Below are positions 32,393-34,691 of a stretch of 34,691 nucleotides of DNA, piece by piece (the stretch's first letter is position 1; each line of letters opens with the position of its first letter). Made by a program: the position numbers and the translations under genes. This DNA comes from CAKOSP01 sp044432745 (GTDB taxonomy: Bacteria; Bacillota_I; Bacilli_A; RF39; UBA660), in NCBI GenBank assembly GCA_044432745.1, contig JAWXUH010000008.1, positions 1-34,691 of the forward strand, in the 5' to 3' direction. The notes below the pieces were generated by a model. The model searched no databases. It saw only the letters and a list, made by a program, of their open reading frames with translations, and was not told the origin of the DNA.

Positions 32393-34691
32393 ATGAATGT
32401 AAAAAATGTAATAATAAAATACAAAATATCTATTGATTTTATTAAAAATAAATATTCTTTTTTAAATATATCTGATAATGATATGGATAATTTAATAAAA
32501 GATATTATTAGTAATAAGATAGATGATACTTCTAAATTTAATGATGTATTTAGAAGTAATATTATATCAAGTATAGAAGAAGTTTTTAAAGAAAAAACTA
32601 TAGAAAAATTAAATTCTAAAGAACTTCCTAATATATTAAATAATTATATTAATATAAGAACAAATAACAACTTTAATGAAGAAGAAATTCTTATGGATAT
32701 ATTTAATTTCTTAAACGATTACAATGTAATTTTAAACGATACTAAAGTACAATTAATTTTAAGAAAGTGTAAAATTATAAATAAAATAATAGGTAATGAA
32801 TTATCAGAGTTAAATGATTATTCGAAATATGATGATGTTAATTTAAATCTAATGTTTTCCGAATATAAAAAAACATTAATAGATAAATCATTTAAAAATC
32901 AAAGTAACAGTAAAGAAGAAAAATTAATACCTATAAAAAAAGATATAAATCCTAAGAATGAAGAAGTAGAAGAAATTGAGATTGATAAAGAAGAAAATAT
33001 TGATGATATATTAAAAGAAATAGAAGAAGAGGGAATAACAGAAGATGATGTTTTAACAAAATTTGACGAATACGAATCGTCGGTATCTGACGATAATTTT
33101 AAACTTTTTTTAAGAGATGTTAACTTAAGAAAAGTTTATACCGAGTCGGATAATAGAAAACTTTTAGAAAAATATAGTGAAGCTTCTGAAGAAGATAAAC
33201 TTAAAATAAAAAACAAAATAGTTGAGCATAATTTGAAATTAGTTATTTACTTTGTTAGAGGTAATGGTAAAATTGATACAATTTTAGATTTAATACAAGA
33301 GGGAACATTTGGTTTAATGAGAGCAGTTGAACTATACGATCCATCAAAAGGTTTTAATTTTTCAACATATGCTTCTTATCATATAAAATCAAAAATAAAA
33401 AGACATAATCTTCAGGTGAATAAAAATATAAGATTACCAGAAAACAGAGTTGTAAAAATAAACAAATTAAAACAAATTAGAGAAAATTTTATTTTAAGAG
33501 AGGGAAGGTTGCCTTCAATTTTAGAGTTATCGGAATTAACTAGTTATAAACCATCAGAAATAGAAAATTTTTTAGACGAATATTCAAATGCTACTGGTTA
33601 CACTATTTCTATCAATGAATTAGTATCTAATGACGGTGAAGATGAACTTGGTGCTTTTATTCCAGATAAGGATAAACTTCCTGAAGAACAATTTATTGAT
33701 AAGGAATTTATAGAAGAAATAGAAAAAATGCTTAACCAATATATAACAAATAAAAAACATATAGAAATGATTAAATATAGATTTGGATTCTATGATGATA
33801 AAATATATACACTCGAGGAAATTTCAGAAAAATTTGGTTTAACTAATGAACGTATTAGACAATGTATTGAAAGTGAACTGGTTAAACTTAGAAAGAATTC
33901 TTCTGTGAAAAATAATGTATTTTTTAGTGAATATAAGGGTGGTGTTCTTAAGAAAATTAAAAATAGATCAATGTCCTACAATAAAACTATTTATGAAGAA
34001 TATTTAGATTATCCAAAAAGTAGGGTTGAGGAAATCATAAACATTGTTAGTAAAAATCATTTAGAACTATTACAAAAAAGATATGGCTTAGATTATGAAG
34101 TACCTTATACAGGAAACGATGTAGATACTGAAGAATATAAGGAAAATGCAATAAGGTTAAGAACAATTATGAATAGAGCATTTAAGAAAAGAAGTAAAGT
34201 TATCAAATATGAAAATTTGCAAATAGAAATGCCTACAATATACGATGAATACAATTATGTAGATAGAGAAAAATTAGATTTAATAATCAAATATGTATTA
34301 TATAAACACTATGAATTAATTACATATAGATATGGTAAAAAATTAGATAAACCAGTTATACTTTACAATGATCCAACTGAATATTATATTAGCAGACAAG
34401 AAACAATAAAAGAAATAATGATTGAACTTATAAATAGAGTTAATAGTGGTGAGGTTCTAGAGTATGTAGATACTTCAAGTACTATTGAAATGAGAAAACG
34501 AAGAGGTAGACCTAAGAAAGAAAAAGAAGAAAATAAAAAGGAAGTTTTAGAAATTATAAAAGAAGATAATTTGGAAACTACTGGAACTAAAAAGAAAAAG
34601 ACAAATAACAGAACTGTGTATGAGGAATTTTTAAAATATAATAAAGAAGATGTTGATAAAGCATTACTTTTAACAGAAATTGATCATAAAG
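32393..34691 (+). CDS. very large sigma-70-like protein with tandem modules and an AT-hook, 3' end outside the window
   Basis: Open from the ATG at 32393 (after AGGTGGTGG) to the window edge, 766 codons without a stop. The first 230 residues are helical and include a strongly acidic stretch. Sigma region 2 lies at about 275-345 (LIQEGTFGLMRAVELYDP, FSTYASYHIKSKI), region 3 at about 375-400 (LPSILELSELTSYK) and region 4 at about 450-500 (IEMIKYRFGFYDDKIY, ISEKFGLTNERIRQCI). Then come modules at 531-601 (KTIYEEYLDYPKSRVEEI, RYGLDYEVP) and 614-685 (PTIYDEYNYVDREKLDLI, RYGKKLDKP), an AT-hook (RKRRGRPKKEKE, about 701-712), and the start of a third module (RTVYEEFLKYNKEDVD, from 740). Probably a sigma factor with extra DNA-binding parts. 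Its relation to the preceding RsiV-like gene is open. Confidence 0.85.
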   Translation, partial: MNVKNVIIKYKISIDFIKNKYSFLNISDNDMDNLIKDIISNKIDDTSKFNDVFRSNIISSIEEVFKEKTIEKLNSKELPNILNNYINIRTNNNFNEEEILMDIFNFLNDYNVILNDTKVQLILRKCKIINKIIGNELSELNDYSKYDDVNLNLMFSEYKKTLIDKSFKNQSNSKEEKLIPIKKDINPKNEEVEEIEIDKEENIDDILKEIEEEGITEDDVLTKFDEYESSVSDDNFKLFLRDVNLRKVYTESDNRKLLEKYSEASEEDKLKIKNKIVEHNLKLVIYFVRGNGKIDTILDLIQEGTFGLMRAVELYDPSKGFNFSTYASYHIKSKIKRHNLQVNKNIRLPENRVVKINKLKQIRENFILREGRLPSILELSELTSYKPSEIENFLDEYSNATGYTISINELVSNDGEDELGAFIPDKDKLPEEQFIDKEFIEEIEKMLNQYITNKKHIEMIKYRFGFYDDKIYTLEEISEKFGLTNERIRQCIESELVKLRKNSSVKNNVFFSEYKGGVLKKIKNRSMSYNKTIYEEYLDYPKSRVEEIINIVSKNHLELLQKRYGLDYEVPYTGNDVDTEEYKENAIRLRTIMNRAFKKRSKVIKYENLQIEMPTIYDEYNYVDREKLDLIIKYVLYKHYELITYRYGKKLDKPVILYNDPTEYYISRQETIKEIMIELINRVNSGEVLEYVDTSSTIEMRKRRGRPKKEKEENKKEVLEIIKEDNLETTGTKKKKTNNRTVYEEFLKYNKEDVDKALLLTEIDHK
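33983..34691 (+). repeat. tandem T-[VI]-Y-[ED] modules of the third sigma-like protein, plus AT-hook
   Basis: Copies at 33983-34195 and 34232-34447, and a partial copy from 34610 to the window edge. Copy 1 shares the RYG-x-DY core and the following EYK motif with the third module of the second sigma-like protein. The AT-hook (RGRP core, about 34502-34513) lies in a basic linker between copies 2 and 3. Confidence 0.7.

Noticed and set aside
1..34691. TGA read as tryptophan by the host (code 4)
   Set aside because: Conserved Trp codons in LysS, TyrS, Lon and FtsW are TGG, full-length conserved genes contain no internal TGA, and the SpoVID-like and SPOR genes end in TGA in tight overlaps. Only the decayed fragments at 5610-6178 suggest code 4.

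Overview
The window looks like chromosome from a very AT-rich, low-GC Gram-positive bacterium of the Bacilli (Firmicutes). The evidence is the strong codon and intergenic AT bias, AGGAGG-type ribosome sites, sigma-A-like promoters, and Bacillus-type gene neighbourhoods: dacB-spmA-spmB, spoVID-ysxE and spoIIB-mreC-mreD. An RF39- or Erysipelotrichia-like gut lineage would fit, but the sequence seen here cannot fix the taxon. Conserved Trp residues in LysS, TyrS, Lon and FtsW are all TGG, and two tightly packed genes end in TGA, so the standard bacterial code is in use. No rRNA, tRNA or CRISPR array was seen.

Layout. 1-3517: the 3' part of an FtsX-type ABC permease followed by a two-component system. 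3518-6898: an accessory patch with a minus-strand leucine-rich-repeat protein, decayed gene fragments whose premature stops are all TGA, and an orphan 200-aa protein. 6926-10530: FtsW/SpoVE (minus), a HExxH metallopeptidase-like protein and LysS. 10597-12735: a D,D-carboxypeptidase with SpmA and SpmB. 12786-16380: two large sigma-70-like proteins. 16509-20570: Lon, a SpoVID-like LysM protein and a YsxE/CotS-like protein. 20532-23032: a small membrane protein and an XRE regulator (both minus), then a HAD phosphatase and TyrS. 23164-28538: three tandem paralogous membrane-anchored surface proteins. 28629-30035: SPOR protein, MreC and MreD. 30111-32287: trigger factor and a membrane-anchored RsiV-like protein. 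32393 to the end: a third large sigma-70-like protein, cut by the window edge.

How the genes fit together. Much of the window serves the cell envelope and, apparently, endospore formation: FtsW/SpoVE, the carboxypeptidase, MreCD, SpmAB, SpoVID, YsxE and the SPOR protein. Lon and trigger factor cover proteolysis and folding, and LysS and TyrS cover translation.

Two things stand out. First, the three sigma-70-like proteins each have their own good promoter. After sigma region 4 each carries one to three or more copies of an undescribed (as far as I know) module of about 70 residues, starting T-[VI]-Y-[ED] and carrying an RYG-x-DY core that resembles the first helix of sigma region 4. Second, the third surface protein has a short, GC-richer stretch near its C-terminus whose variable codons all end in C or T. 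That is what a diversity-generating retroelement would leave after mutating an AAY-rich template. No reverse transcriptase or template lies in this window.
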